Assembly (NCBI GenBank): GCA_003248805.1 | Contig: QFQY01000034.1 | Coordinates: forward strand, 8,728-72,727 | Source: Chelatococcus sp. | GTDB taxonomy: Bacteria > Pseudomonadota > Alphaproteobacteria > Rhizobiales > Beijerinckiaceae | Length of the DNA stretch: 64,000 nucleotides | Reading direction: 5' to 3' | Shown: one piece after another, positions 47,002-56,108 of the stretch | Layout of the letters: every line of letters starts with the position of its first letter | How positions within the stretch are numbered: position 1 is the stretch's first letter | Notes under the pieces: generated by a model | Told to the model about the DNA's origin: nothing | Database searches by the model: none | The model's input: only the letters and a program-made list of their open reading frames with translations | Made by a program: the position numbers and the translations under genes

Positions 47002-47112
47002 TCAGACATGCGGCCCCGACAGCAGCGCGGCCCACAGCCAGATCATCCAGAGGAACAGACCGAGCGAGCCGATCTCCGCTACCCCCGCCGCCAGTTTCCG
47101 TGCAAGGACCAT
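47002..47112 (-). CDS. 36-residue single-span membrane protein, probably SOS-controlled
   Basis: The product reads MVLARKLAAGVAEIGSLGLF followed by LWMIWLWAALLSGPHV. It has a basic N-terminus and one membrane helix (about residues 8-31) rich in Leu and Trp. An AAGGAGA ribosome binding site sits ideally before the ATG, and a promoter with two LexA-like boxes lies directly upstream. It is transcribed toward dnaE, 133 bases ahead of it. Caulobacter uses a 29-residue SOS-induced membrane peptide (SidA) to block division; I infer a comparable role here from size, topology and regulation only, and have not shown sequence homology. Confidence 0.65.
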   Translation of the reverse strand: MVLARKLAAGVAEIGSLGLFLWMIWLWAALLSGPHV

Positions 47113-47126
47113 GATCCGTCTCCTTC

Positions 47127-47169
47127 GTTCTCTGTTTGTACAGCTTAATTCCTGTTTTGTTCTCGTCAA
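47127..47169 (-). promoter_or_regulatory. Promoter with two near-consensus LexA boxes
   Basis: Read on the minus strand, TTGACG (47169-47164) is a good -35 element and TAAGCT (47148-47143) a weak -10 at 15-16 base spacing. Between them lies GAAC-AAAACAG-GAAT (47162-47148), and just beyond the -10 lies GTAC-AAACAGA-GAAC (47141-47127). Each is one base from the GAAC-N7-GAAC SOS operator seen at lexA, and both place LexA where it would block RNA polymerase. Confidence 0.6.
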
Positions 47170-47239
47170 TACCGCAACACCACAGCCGCCTCGGCAACGG
47201 TGGCGAGAGTTAAGGGATTGTGAACGCCGGGCGCCGGCC

Positions 47240-47929
47240 TCAGTCGAGCGGCACCACGAGACCGTTGCGGATCGTCACCTGCCGGTCCATCCGGCGCGCC
47301 AGATCGAGGTTATGCGTCGCGATCAGCGCCGCCAGGCCCGAGGCACGGGCGAGCGCGACCAGCGTGTTGAACACATGCAGCGAGGTGTGCGGATCGAGAT
47401 TGCCCGTCGGCTCGTCGGCCAGCAGCACCCGCGGCCCGTTGGCGACGGCCCGCCCGATGGCAACGCGCTGCTGCTCGCCGCCCGAAAGCTCGCCCGGCAG
47501 GTGGTCCAGACGCTCGCCGAGGCCGAGGAAGGTCAGCAGCTCCGCCGCGCGTTCCTTCGCCGTCCCGTTCGCGAGGCCCCTGATCCGCTGCGGCAGCACG
47601 ACGTTCTCCAGCGCAGTGAACTCGGGCAGGAGATGGTGGAACTGGTAGACGAAGCCGATCTCCGTCCGACGCAGGCGGGTGCGCCCCTTGTCGTCGAGCT
47701 TCATCGTCGGCAGGCCGCCGACGAAGACCTCGCCGCTGTCCGGCCGCTCCAGCAGTCCCGCGACATGCAGCAGCGTCGACTTGCCGGTGCCGCTGGGCGC
47801 GACCAGCGCGACGAGTTCACCCGGCCAGAGCGCGAAATCGGCCTTGCGCAGCACCTCGAGAGGCGCATCGCCCTGAGGATAGAAGCGTTCGATCTGGGAG
47901 AGAAAGAGCGCCGGCGTTTCCGTGACCAT
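47240..47929 (-). CDS. lolD: Lipoprotein-releasing system ATP-binding protein LolD
   Basis: A 229-residue MacB/LolD-type ABC ATPase powering extraction of outer-membrane lipoproteins from the inner membrane. Walker A is APSGTGKST, the Q-loop region is IGFVYQFHHLLPEFTALENV, the signature LSGGEQQRVAIGRA and Walker B LLADEPTGNLD; the phrase HHLLPEFTALENV is typical of LolD. ATG 47929 lies five bases after the lolC stop, so the two are one operon with proS upstream. Confidence 0.94.
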   Translation of the reverse strand: MVTETPALFLSQIERFYPQGDAPLEVLRKADFALWPGELVALVAPSGTGKSTLLHVAGLLERPDSGEVFVGGLPTMKLDDKGRTRLRRTEIGFVYQFHHLLPEFTALENVVLPQRIRGLANGTAKERAAELLTFLGLGERLDHLPGELSGGEQQRVAIGRAVANGPRVLLADEPTGNLDPHTSLHVFNTLVALARASGLAALIATHNLDLARRMDRQVTIRNGLVVPLD

Positions 47930-47934
47930 GCCGC

Positions 47935-49254
47935 TCAGCCCATCCTCAGAGCCTGGACCGGATCGAGGCGCGCCGCCTTCCAGGCCGGATAGAGCGTGGC
48001 GAGCAGCGAGAGCCCCAGCGCCATGCCGACCACGCTCGCGACCTCCCGCCAATCGACGACGGAGGGGATGTCGCTCAGGAAGCGCACGGTCGGGTCCCAG
48101 AGATTGGCGCCGGTAATCAGGTTCAGCCCTGCCATGATCGACTTGATGTTGGTGGCGAAAACGATGCCGAGCCCGAGCCCGGCCAGGGTGCCGATCACGC
48201 CGATGGCGGCCCCCGTGATCAGGAAGACGCGCAGCACCGTTCCGCGGGAAGCGCCCATGGTGCGCATGATCGCGATGTCGGCGGTCTTGTCCTTCACCAG
48301 CATGATCAGGCCGGAGACGATGTTCAGCGCCGCCACGAGCACGATCAGCGTCAGGATGATGAACATCACGTTGCGCTCGACCTCCAGCGCGTTGAAGAAG
48401 GTCCGGTTCCGCTGCCGCCAGTCGGAGAGCACGAGCGGGCGCGGCGCATCGGCCTCGATCGCGTCGCGCACGGCCTGCGTGTTGTCAGGATTGTCGACGA
48501 AGATCTCGATGACGTTCACGTCGCCGTCGCGGTTGAAATAGGCCTGCGCCTCGCCGAGCGGCATGTACACGAAGGTGGCATCGAACTCGGTCATGCCGAT
48601 CTCGAAGATCGCCTGCACCGGATAGGCCTTGATCCGCGGGGCGGTGCCGAAGGGCGTCGAGGCGCCGCGCGGCGAGACGATCGTCACCGTGTCGCCCACC
48701 TGCACCCCGAGATTGTTGGCGAGGCGCATGCCGATCGCGATGCCGCCGCTCTTGTCGAAGCCGTCCAGCGTGCCGCGCCGGACATTCCCGCCGATGAAGG
48801 GAATGCCCTTGATGTCCGCCTCGCGGACGCCGCGCACCAGCACGCCGCCATTGCCGCCGGAGGAGGACGAGGCGAGAGCCTGCCCCTCGACGAGCGGGAT
48901 CGCCAGCTTCACGCCGGGTATCTTCAGGAGCCGGCTCGCGACCGCGTCGTAATCGTCGAGCGGCCGGTCGATCGGCGTGGCGAAGATGTGGCCGTTCACG
49001 CCGATGATCTTCTCCAGCAGTTCCTTGCGGAAGCCGTTCATGACCGACATCACGATGATCAGCGTCGCGACACCCAACATGATGCCGAGAAAGGAAAACC
49101 CGGCGATGACCGAGACGAAGCCCTCCCTCCGGCGCGTGCGCAGATAGCGCCCGGCCAGAAGCCACTCGAAACCCGAGAAGGGAGCCGTTCCGGTCGGAAG
49201 CGGCGAACCTGCGCCGTCGGACACTGCGGTCATCCGCCCTGCCCCGTCACGCAT
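47935..49254 (-). CDS. lolC: Lipoprotein-releasing ABC transporter permease LolC/LolE
   Basis: A 439-residue permease of the FtsX/MacB fold. One membrane helix near residues 45-70 (LGIMLGVATLIIVMSVMNGF) precedes a large periplasmic domain, then three C-terminal helices (ILTLIVLVAALNIVSGLIML and two further). DIAIMRTMGASRGTVLRVF is the coupling-helix motif. Alphaproteobacteria often have a single LolC/E-type permease, which would form a homodimer. The ATG at 49254 overlaps the proS stop by eight bases; ATG 49233 is equally possible. Confidence 0.93.
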   Translation of the reverse strand: MRDGAGRMTAVSDGAGSPLPTGTAPFSGFEWLLAGRYLRTRRREGFVSVIAGFSFLGIMLGVATLIIVMSVMNGFRKELLEKIIGVNGHIFATPIDRPLDDYDAVASRLLKIPGVKLAIPLVEGQALASSSSGGNGGVLVRGVREADIKGIPFIGGNVRRGTLDGFDKSGGIAIGMRLANNLGVQVGDTVTIVSPRGASTPFGTAPRIKAYPVQAIFEIGMTEFDATFVYMPLGEAQAYFNRDGDVNVIEIFVDNPDNTQAVRDAIEADAPRPLVLSDWRQRNRTFFNALEVERNVMFIILTLIVLVAALNIVSGLIMLVKDKTADIAIMRTMGASRGTVLRVFLITGAAIGVIGTLAGLGLGIVFATNIKSIMAGLNLITGANLWDPTVRFLSDIPSVVDWREVASVVGMALGLSLLATLYPAWKAARLDPVQALRMG

Positions 49255-50578
49255 TGCGACCCTGGAAGCGGTCGAGCGCGGCAGCGACCGAGACGAGCTC
49301 CCGCTCGCCGCCGGCGCGACGCTTGATCTCCACCTTGCCCTCGGCCAGGCCCTTCGGGCCGACGATGATCTGCCAGGGCACGCCGATCAGGTCGGCCTTG
49401 GCGAACTTGGCGCCGGGCCGCTCGTCGGTGTCGTCGTAGAGCGCGTCGTAGCCCTTGGCGAGCAGCGCCTTGTAGAGTTCCTCGCAGGCTGCGTCCGTCG
49501 CCGCGTCGCCGGCCTTGAGGTTCAGCACCGCGACGTCGAAGGGCGCGATCTCGTCCGGCCAGACGATGCCGGCCTCGTCATGGCCCGCTTCGATCAGCGC
49601 CGCGACCAGGCGGCTCGGCCCGATGCCGTAGGAGCCCATATGGACGGGCACGTTCTGCCCGTCGGGCCCCGCGACGGTCGCGCCCATCGGGTCGGAATAC
49701 TTCGTGCCGAAATAGAAGATGTGGCCGACCTCGATGCCCCGCGCCGACAGGCGCTTGCCCTCGGGGATGGCGTCGAAGGCGTCCTTGTCGTGCATCTCGT
49801 CGGTCGCGGCGTAGAGGCTCGTCCACTTGTCGACGATCCCTTGGAGGCCGGGAATGCTGTCGAAATCCGTGTCGACGGCCGGGGTCGCGAAGTCGAGATA
49901 ATCGGCGTGGCAGAACACCTCGCTCTCGCCGGTCGAGGCGAGCACGATGAACTCATGGCTGAGGTCGCCGCCGATCGGTCCGGTATCGGCCCGCATCGGG
50001 ATCGCCTTTAGGCCGAGCCGCGCGAAGGTGCGCAGATAGGCCGTGAACATCCGGTTGTAGGCGTGCCGGGCCGAGGCCTGGTCGATGTCGAAGGAGTAGG
50101 CGTCCTTCATCAGGAACTCGCGGCCGCGCATCACGCCGAAGCGCGGGCGCACCTCGTCGCGGAACTTCCACTGGATGTGGTAGAGGTTGAGCGGCAGATC
50201 CTTGTACGACTTCACATAGCTGCGGAAGATCTCGGTGACCATTTCCTCGTTGGTCGGCCCGTAGAGCATCTCGCGGTCGTGCCGGTCCTTGATGCGCAGC
50301 ATTTCCTTGCCGTAGGCGTCGTAGCGCCCGCTCTCGCGCCACAGATCGGCCGACTGGATCGTCGGCATCAGGATCTCGACCGCGCCCGAGCGATTCTGCT
50401 CCTCGCGCACGACATTGCTGATCTTGTTCAGCACGCGCAGGCCGAGCGGCAGCCAGGAGTAGATGCCCGCCGATTGCTGGCGGATCATCCCCGCGCGCAG
50501 CATCAGCCGGTGGGAGACGATCTCCGCCTCCTTGGGCGTGTCGCGCAGGAGCGGCAGGAAATAGCGTGAAAGGCGCAT
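49247..50578 (-). CDS. proS: Prolyl-tRNA synthetase (short bacterial type)
   Basis: A 443-residue class II synthetase charging tRNA-Pro. It lacks the ~180-residue editing insertion of E. coli ProS, as is usual in alphaproteobacteria. Motif 1 is in RAGMIRQQSAGIYSWLPLGL, motif 2 in FRDEVRPRFGVMRGREFLMK and motif 3 in GSYGIGPSRLVAALIE. The anticodon-binding domain (residues ~340-443) is complete. ATG 50578 (MRLSRYFLPLLRDTP) gives the conserved start. It heads the proS-lolC-lolD unit. Confidence 0.96.
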   Translation of the reverse strand: MRLSRYFLPLLRDTPKEAEIVSHRLMLRAGMIRQQSAGIYSWLPLGLRVLNKISNVVREEQNRSGAVEILMPTIQSADLWRESGRYDAYGKEMLRIKDRHDREMLYGPTNEEMVTEIFRSYVKSYKDLPLNLYHIQWKFRDEVRPRFGVMRGREFLMKDAYSFDIDQASARHAYNRMFTAYLRTFARLGLKAIPMRADTGPIGGDLSHEFIVLASTGESEVFCHADYLDFATPAVDTDFDSIPGLQGIVDKWTSLYAATDEMHDKDAFDAIPEGKRLSARGIEVGHIFYFGTKYSDPMGATVAGPDGQNVPVHMGSYGIGPSRLVAALIEAGHDEAGIVWPDEIAPFDVAVLNLKAGDAATDAACEELYKALLAKGYDALYDDTDERPGAKFAKADLIGVPWQIIVGPKGLAEGKVEIKRRAGGERELVSVAAALDRFQGRNA

Positions 50579-50716
50579 GGGGAAACCTGTCGGAGGGCGT
50601 TGCGCGAAGAATGCGCCACGAGTCACTTCACCCGAGAGACACCATCGCTCTCGGCAAAATGCAAACCAAAATCGGCAGGCGTGAGACGAAGGTGCCGCCT
50701 TTGTGTGCGCAAGGCC

Positions 50717-51217
50717 TCAGGACGCGGCGAGGCGCGCCCGCAGAGCGGCCAGCACGGGCGCGGGCACGAAGGCCGAAACGTCGCCGCCCATGGCCGCGAT
50801 CTGCCGGACCAGGGTGGCGGTGATGTGGCGCACGCCCGGAGACGCCGGCAGGAAGACGGTCTGCACCTGGGGCGCCATGGTCGCGTTCATGCCGGCCATC
50901 TGCATTTCGTAGTCGAGATCCGTGCCGTCCCGCAGGCCGCGGATGATGATCGAGGCGCCGGCGCGGCGGGCCGCATCGACCGCGAGGTCGTCGAAGGTCA
51001 CGACGTCCAGAGCGGTTCCGCGGGCATCGAGGAGCGGCGTGGCGACGGCCCGCAGCAAGTCGGCGCGCTGCTCGACCGAGAGCATCGGCGTCTTGCCCGG
51101 ATGGACTCCGATCGCCAGCACGAGCCGGTCGCACAGGCCGGCCGCCGCCGAAATCACGTCGGCGTGGCCATTGGTCACAGGATCGAAGGAGCCGGTGTAG
51201 AAAGCGATGCGCGCCAT
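50717..51217 (-). CDS. coaD: Phosphopantetheine adenylyltransferase
   Basis: A 166-residue nucleotidyltransferase forming dephospho-CoA from 4'-phosphopantetheine and ATP. The (T/H)xGH motif is in FYTGSFDPVTNGHADVI, IIRGLRDGTDLDYEMQMAGM is the family core, and the C-terminal loop reads HITATLVRQIAAMGG, where many homologues have ISSTLVR. ATG 51217 gives the expected N-terminus. It lies 53 bases after the chemoreceptor gene, same strand. Confidence 0.96.
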   Translation of the reverse strand: MARIAFYTGSFDPVTNGHADVISAAAGLCDRLVLAIGVHPGKTPMLSVEQRADLLRAVATPLLDARGTALDVVTFDDLAVDAARRAGASIIIRGLRDGTDLDYEMQMAGMNATMAPQVQTVFLPASPGVRHITATLVRQIAAMGGDVSAFVPAPVLAALRARLAAS

Positions 51218-51269
51218 GCCGCAAGCGTTAGCGAAGCACCCGGCTTCCGACAAGCGCGGGAGGCCGGGT

Positions 51270-53402
51270 TCAGGCCGCGCGGACCTGGACAATGAAATCG
51301 TCGACACGCGAATTCAGCGACCGGACCAGGTCGGCGAGTTCGGCCGACGCGCGCGAAATCGCCGCCGCCGCGTCGGAATTCTCCTGCGACGCCGAGAAGA
51401 CGAGGCTCGTGGCATCGCCGATGCGCGCGAACTCGCCGGTCGCCGCGCCGACATCGGAGACGATGGCACGGGTCACGTCGTGCTGCCGGCGGATGGTCTC
51501 CGCGGTCCGCCGCACCGAATCGCTGAGGCCTGCGATCATTTCGCGGATCCCGGCGATGACATCCACCGTGGCGGTCGTCGCCTGGTTCATCGCCGCGATC
51601 TGGCGGGAAATGTCGTCGATCGCGCGGGTCGTCTGCCCCGCGAGTTGCTTGACCTCCGAGGCCACGACGGCGAAGCCGCGCCCGGCCTCTCCCGCCCTCG
51701 CCGCCTCGATGGTGGCGTTGAGAGCGAGCAGGTTGGTCTGTGCCGCGATGTCGGAGATCAGGCCGGTTACGTCGGAGACGCGCGCGGCGCCGGCCGCCAA
51801 TTGTTCGACGACGCTGCCCATCTTCTCGGCATAGTCCCGGGCCGAGCGGGCCGACCGGTCGGAGGACTGGACATCGCCGTCGATGAGGTCGATCGCCTCG
51901 CTCAGCCCCCGGGCCGCGGCCTCGATCGAGCCGACGCTGGTGATGGCGCGCGACGCGGACTCATGCACCGTTCCGGCGCTGGCCTCGGTCTGCTGCGCCC
52001 CATGGGCGAGCTCGACCGCGGTGGCGCCGAGCTGCTCGGCGGCGGCGGACACGGCTCGCGTCACGCCGAGGACGGAGCGCTCGAGATCCGCGGCGAGGTC
52101 GGCGAGCAGAACCTCGCGCTGGCGCCGCGCCTCTCTCTCGCGCTCCTCGCGCTCATGCATGCGCCCGGCCTCGTCGTGCATCATTCCCTCGCGAATCCTC
52201 TGGACCGAGGCCGCGATCGCGCCGATCTCGTCGCGCCGCTGCATGCCGGGAATGCGCAGGTTCGGCCTTCCGGCGGCAATTTCGGACAGCGCGTGCGCCA
52301 GCCCCCCGATCGGCCGGGCGACCGACAGGCCGAGAATCAGGGCGACCAGCAGGACGGGGCCGAGCACGGTCAGCCCCGCCGTCACGACGGCGCCGTGAAG
52401 CTTCTCGACGACGGCGAAGGCACCCTGTTCGGGCTCCGTCAGCCAGAGCAGCCAGTCCGAATCGCCCACCGTCACCCCGCGGCTCGCGGCGACGAGGCGC
52501 TGCCCGTCCCGGCTTTCGAGCGTGATGAGCGCTCCGTCGGCGCCTGCCGCACGCCGATGGTCGAGCGTTTCGCGAGGCGCGCCCGGAAGAAGTCGCGCGG
52601 CGGAGCTCGAGCGCATGAAGCCGTCGGAGCCCACGACATAGGCCTTGATGTCGCGCGCCGCGCCAGCGGTCGTGGAAAGAACGTGGTCGATGAAGGTGGG
52701 GTCGATCGCGATCACGAGCGTGCCGCTGGCATCCGTGTCGACCGCGGAGCTCTGGAAGCGTTGCGCCAGAAAGGCTCGGGCCGCGCCGCCGGACGTCACA
52801 TAGGGCGAGAAATCGAGAACGGCGGGTCCCCCTCCCGGCATGGCGCGCGCATACGCGACGACCTTGGCCAGGCCCGTGTCCGCGAGGTCCGGCTCGCTCA
52901 GCAGGCGCCCGAACTCCGGCCCCTTGGCAACGCTGTAGACGACACGCCCCTTCGCCGAGATCAGGTAGATGTCGGCATAGTCGAACTGCTTGAGGGCCGA
53001 CAGATAGGTCTCGTGAATCGCGGCGTGGCGCCAGGAATAGCCATGCTTGTGCCCGACACCCGTTCTCTCCATGCGCGCCGCGGCATCGAGAGCGGGATCA
53101 TCCCGATAATACGACACGATCGCGTTGAGATCGTGGTGACCGAGCTCCATCCATTTGCCGATCTCGTCGAGAGACGTGACGGCATACGCGCTGCGCGCCT
53201 GCACGGACAGCTCCGAGAGCAGCCTGTCCCAGCGCCGCTCTATCGCATGGGCATGACTGTCCGCCAGCAGCGCCATCCGATCGCGCACGGCGTCCTGCGC
53301 CCAGTTGGCGACGGTCCTGTACGCCGCCCAGCCGACCGCGAGCGTGGCGAAACACGCCAGCGCGAGCATCGCGACGGGGAGCCTGACTCTAAGGCTGGAC
53401 AA
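51270..53402 (-). CDS. Methyl-accepting chemotaxis protein with a large periplasmic sensor
   Basis: A 710-residue chemoreceptor. The first membrane helix spans about residues 7-27, a ~310-residue periplasmic domain (Cache-like; containing YADIYLISAKGRVVYSVAKG and TLVIAIDPTFIDHVL) follows, the second helix is about residues 340-362, then a HAMP domain and the signalling coiled coil. The hairpin tip reads IAAQTNLLALNATIEAARAG. No CheR/CheB tethering pentapeptide is visible at the C-terminus (DDFIVQVRAA). No che genes are nearby, so it is an orphan receptor; the ligand is unknown. Confidence 0.93.
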   Translation of the reverse strand: MSSLRVRLPVAMLALACFATLAVGWAAYRTVANWAQDAVRDRMALLADSHAHAIERRWDRLLSELSVQARSAYAVTSLDEIGKWMELGHHDLNAIVSYYRDDPALDAAARMERTGVGHKHGYSWRHAAIHETYLSALKQFDYADIYLISAKGRVVYSVAKGPEFGRLLSEPDLADTGLAKVVAYARAMPGGGPAVLDFSPYVTSGGAARAFLAQRFQSSAVDTDASGTLVIAIDPTFIDHVLSTTAGAARDIKAYVVGSDGFMRSSSAARLLPGAPRETLDHRRAAGADGALITLESRDGQRLVAASRGVTVGDSDWLLWLTEPEQGAFAVVEKLHGAVVTAGLTVLGPVLLVALILGLSVARPIGGLAHALSEIAAGRPNLRIPGMQRRDEIGAIAASVQRIREGMMHDEAGRMHEREEREREARRQREVLLADLAADLERSVLGVTRAVSAAAEQLGATAVELAHGAQQTEASAGTVHESASRAITSVGSIEAAARGLSEAIDLIDGDVQSSDRSARSARDYAEKMGSVVEQLAAGAARVSDVTGLISDIAAQTNLLALNATIEAARAGEAGRGFAVVASEVKQLAGQTTRAIDDISRQIAAMNQATTATVDVIAGIREMIAGLSDSVRRTAETIRRQHDVTRAIVSDVGAATGEFARIGDATSLVFSASQENSDAAAAISRASAELADLVRSLNSRVDDFIVQVRAA

Positions 53403-53482
53403 GCTTCTCGTCTCCGGAATCGCCGACTGGCAAGCCCGGACGAGTAGAGCGGCCTTGTGTTAATGTTCGTTGAAGGCGCGCT

Positions 53483-53605
53483 TCAGAGCGAAGGAAGCAA
53501 TGTTGCCAGAGCCGCCGCGCTTGCCACGACCACGGAGAGAAAAACGATCGCCGACGCCGCAACGGAAATCCGCCGGCGGCCGATATCAAAGGCCTCACCC
53601 AACAT
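53483..53605 (-). CDS. Possible 40-residue single-span membrane protein
   Basis: The product starts MLGEAFDIGRRRISVAAS and continues with a hydrophobic helix (AIVFLSVVVASAAALATLL). GAGG lies seven bases before the ATG. The basic patch (GRRR) just before the helix suggests N-terminus-in topology. It is encoded 80 bases upstream of the chemoreceptor gene on the same strand and may be co-transcribed. I do not recognise the family. Confidence 0.45.
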   Translation of the reverse strand: MLGEAFDIGRRRISVAASAIVFLSVVVASAAALATLLPSL

Positions 53606-53748
53606 CGTAGCGCCTCGCCGAATCACGAAAGCTTGTCTTCCTCTGGGTGAAGCCCGCCTCCGGCCGCCGGAAGGCGGAAGCGTGGCGGAAGCGTGGCGAC
53701 GTCGAAAAGCGCTCCCGCCCCTGCCCGGGATGCTGTAGAGCCCCTCGC

Positions 53749-55623
53749 ATGCTGACGATCAACGATATCACCTACCGGCTCGGCGACAGGCTGCTGCTCG
53801 ACCATGCCAGCGCGGCGCTGCCGGACGGAGCGCGCGTCGGTCTGCTCGGCCGCAACGGCACCGGCAAGACGACGCTCTTCCGCATGATCACGGGCGACCT
53901 GTCGCCGGAGGGCGGCAACATCAGCCTGCCCAAGGGCCGCCGCATCGGCGGCGTGGCGCAGGAGGCTCCGGGCGGTCCGGAGTCGCTGATCGAGGTCGTG
54001 CTCGCCGCCGACACCGAGCGCGCCGCACTGATGAAGGAGGGCGAGACGGCGACCGACCCGCACCGCATCGCCGAGATCGAGACGCGGCTCGCCGATATCG
54101 GCGCCCATTCCGCGCCGGCCCGTGCGGCGACTGTCCTGCACGGCCTCGGTTTCGACGAAGCGGCCCAGCAGCGCCCCTGCTCGGATTTTTCCGGCGGCTG
54201 GCGCATGCGCGTCGCTCTGGCGGCGGTGCTCTTCTCCGAGCCCGACCTGCTGCTGCTCGACGAGCCGACGAACTATCTCGATCTCGAAGGAACCCTCTGG
54301 CTCTACGACTATCTCGAGCGCTACCCGCACACCGTGCTGGTCGTCAGCCACGACCGCGAGCTGCTCGACACCTGCGTCGACCACATCCTGCATCTCGACC
54401 AGGGCAAGCTCACGCTCTATCGCGGCGGCTACTCCTCCTTCGCGAAGCAGCGTGCCGAAAAGCAGATGCAGCTCGCCAAGGCGCGCGAGAAGCAGGAGGC
54501 CGAGCGCAAGCACCTCCAGGCCTTCGTCGACCGCTTCAAGGCCAAGGCCTCCAAGGCGCGCCAGGCCCAGTCGCGCGTCAAGCGGCTGGAGAAGATGGAG
54601 ACGATCTCGGCCATCGTCGATCGCGACGTCCAGCCCTTCAGCCTGCCCGGCCCCGAGAAGCCGCTCTCGCCGCCGATGATCGTGATGGACGACGTCGCCG
54701 CCGGCTATGGCGAGCGCAAGGTCCTGTCGCGCCTGAACCTGACGCTGCTGCCGGACGACCGGATCGCCCTGCTCGGCTCCAACGGCAACGGCAAGTCGAC
54801 CTTCTGCAAGCTGATCGGCGGTCGCCTGCCGCCGCTTTCGGGCGAGATGCGCCGCTCCTCCAAGCTCCAGACCGCCTATTTCGCCCAGCACCAGCTCGAC
54901 GAACTGCGCCTGGAGGAAAGCCCCGTCGCGCATCTGCGCGAACTGATGCCCGACGCTCCCGAGGCGAAGGTCCGCTCCAAGGCCGCGCAGATCGGCTTCC
55001 CGGCCAGCAAGGCCGACACGCCGGTGAAGAACCTCTCCGGCGGCGAGAAGGCGCGCCTCATGCTCGGGCTCGCGGCGTTCGGCGGCCCGCATCTGCTCAT
55101 CCTCGACGAGCCGACCAACCATCTCGACATCGACAGCCGCACGGCGCTGGTCGCCGCCATCAACGACTATCCCGGCGCCGTCATCCTCGTCAGCCACGAC
55201 CGCTTCCTGCTGGAAGCTTGCGCGGACCGGCTCTGGCTGGTCTCCGACGGGACGGTGAAGGATTTCGACGGCGACATGGACGACTACCGGTCCTATGTGC
55301 TGGGCACCGCCAAGGCCGCGAAGCGCGACAAGCCCGCGCCGGAGCCCGGCATGGCAAAGCCGAAGGCCGACGAACGCAAGGACGCGGCGGCGAAGCGCGC
55401 CGCCCAGGGGCCGCTGCGCCAGAAGCTCAACCTCGCCGAAGCGCGCATCTCGAAACTCACCGGGTTGATCGAGAAGGTCGACGCCGCGCTCGCCAACGGG
55501 GCCTTCGCCCGCGACAAGGAGAAGGCGCTGCAGATCTCGCGCCAGCGGGCCGAACTGGCCGAGGCGCTGGCGGCGGCGGAGGAAGAATGGCTGGAGCTCA
55601 GCGAGGCGTTCGAGAACGCCTGA
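53749..55623 (+). CDS. ABC-F family ATPase (Uup-like)
   Basis: A 624-residue soluble protein with two ABC domains and no membrane segment. NBD1 has Walker A GRNGTGKTT, signature FSGGWRMRVALA and Walker B LLLLDEPTNYLD; NBD2 has GSNGNGKST, LSGGEKARLMLG and LLILDEPTNHLD. The linker between them is highly charged (QKQMQLAKAREKQEAERKH-like), as in ribosome-binding ABC-F proteins. A C-terminal coiled coil (residues ~545-624) resembles that of Uup. ABC-F proteins act on ribosomes or nucleic acid and are not transporters. ATG 53749 is chosen; the longer reading is arginine-rich. Confidence 0.9.
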   Translation: MLTINDITYRLGDRLLLDHASAALPDGARVGLLGRNGTGKTTLFRMITGDLSPEGGNISLPKGRRIGGVAQEAPGGPESLIEVVLAADTERAALMKEGETATDPHRIAEIETRLADIGAHSAPARAATVLHGLGFDEAAQQRPCSDFSGGWRMRVALAAVLFSEPDLLLLDEPTNYLDLEGTLWLYDYLERYPHTVLVVSHDRELLDTCVDHILHLDQGKLTLYRGGYSSFAKQRAEKQMQLAKAREKQEAERKHLQAFVDRFKAKASKARQAQSRVKRLEKMETISAIVDRDVQPFSLPGPEKPLSPPMIVMDDVAAGYGERKVLSRLNLTLLPDDRIALLGSNGNGKSTFCKLIGGRLPPLSGEMRRSSKLQTAYFAQHQLDELRLEESPVAHLRELMPDAPEAKVRSKAAQIGFPASKADTPVKNLSGGEKARLMLGLAAFGGPHLLILDEPTNHLDIDSRTALVAAINDYPGAVILVSHDRFLLEACADRLWLVSDGTVKDFDGDMDDYRSYVLGTAKAAKRDKPAPEPGMAKPKADERKDAAAKRAAQGPLRQKLNLAEARISKLTGLIEKVDAALANGAFARDKEKALQISRQRAELAEALAAAEEEWLELSEAFENA

Positions 55624-55632
55624 GAGCGCGGC

Positions 55633-55983
55633 TCAAGCCTTGCCGAAGGCCGCCGCGTAAATCTCCGGCTTGAAGCCGACGAGCGTGCGGCCGCCCAGAT
55701 CGAGCACCGGCCGCTTGATCATGCCCGGCTGCGCGAGCATGAGCCGGATCGCCTTGTCGGCGTCGATGCCCTGCTTGTCCCCGTCCGGCAGGCCGCGGAA
55801 GGTCGTGCCGGCGCGGTTCAGCACCGTCTCCCAGCCATGCTCCTTCACCCAGCCTTCGAGGCTGGCCCGGTCGATGCCGCTCGCCTTGTAGTCATGGAAG
55901 GCATAGGCGACGCCGTGCCCCTCGAGCCAGGCTCGCGCCTTCTTCATCGTGTCGCAGTTCTTGATTCCGTAGATCGTCGTCAT
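55633..55983 (-). CDS. ArsC/Spx-family reductase (YffB-like)
   Basis: A 116-residue thioredoxin-fold protein. Its N-terminus TTIYGIKNCDTMKKARAWLE has a single active-site cysteine at position 10 (NCDTMKKA), as in YffB, which differs from the catalytic context of true arsenate reductase ArsC. Later motifs, KRPVLDLGGRTLVGFKPEIY, are family-typical. YffB-like proteins probably act on glutathione mixed disulfides; arsenate reduction is not supported by context. ATG 55983 avoids a leader that overlaps the neighbouring promoter region. It converges on the ABC-F gene. Confidence 0.88.
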   Translation of the reverse strand: MTTIYGIKNCDTMKKARAWLEGHGVAYAFHDYKASGIDRASLEGWVKEHGWETVLNRAGTTFRGLPDGDKQGIDADKAIRLMLAQPGMIKRPVLDLGGRTLVGFKPEIYAAAFGKA

Positions 55984-56108
55984 GGCGTCTTCCGAAAGGC
56001 GTAGCTCGCGGCATAGGCTCTGCGTCCGCCGATGTGAAGGGCCTCGCAGCATGCGCGGCTCGGAACCATGGGCGAAGTGACGGCCGGCCGAAGCGAGGCG
56101 AGCGACAG

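Noticed and set aside
53684..53708. Tandem duplication of an 11-base GCGGAAGCGTG unit.
   Set aside because: Only two copies, short, and in a G+C-rich intergenic region; it could arise by chance or slippage and carries no further structure.
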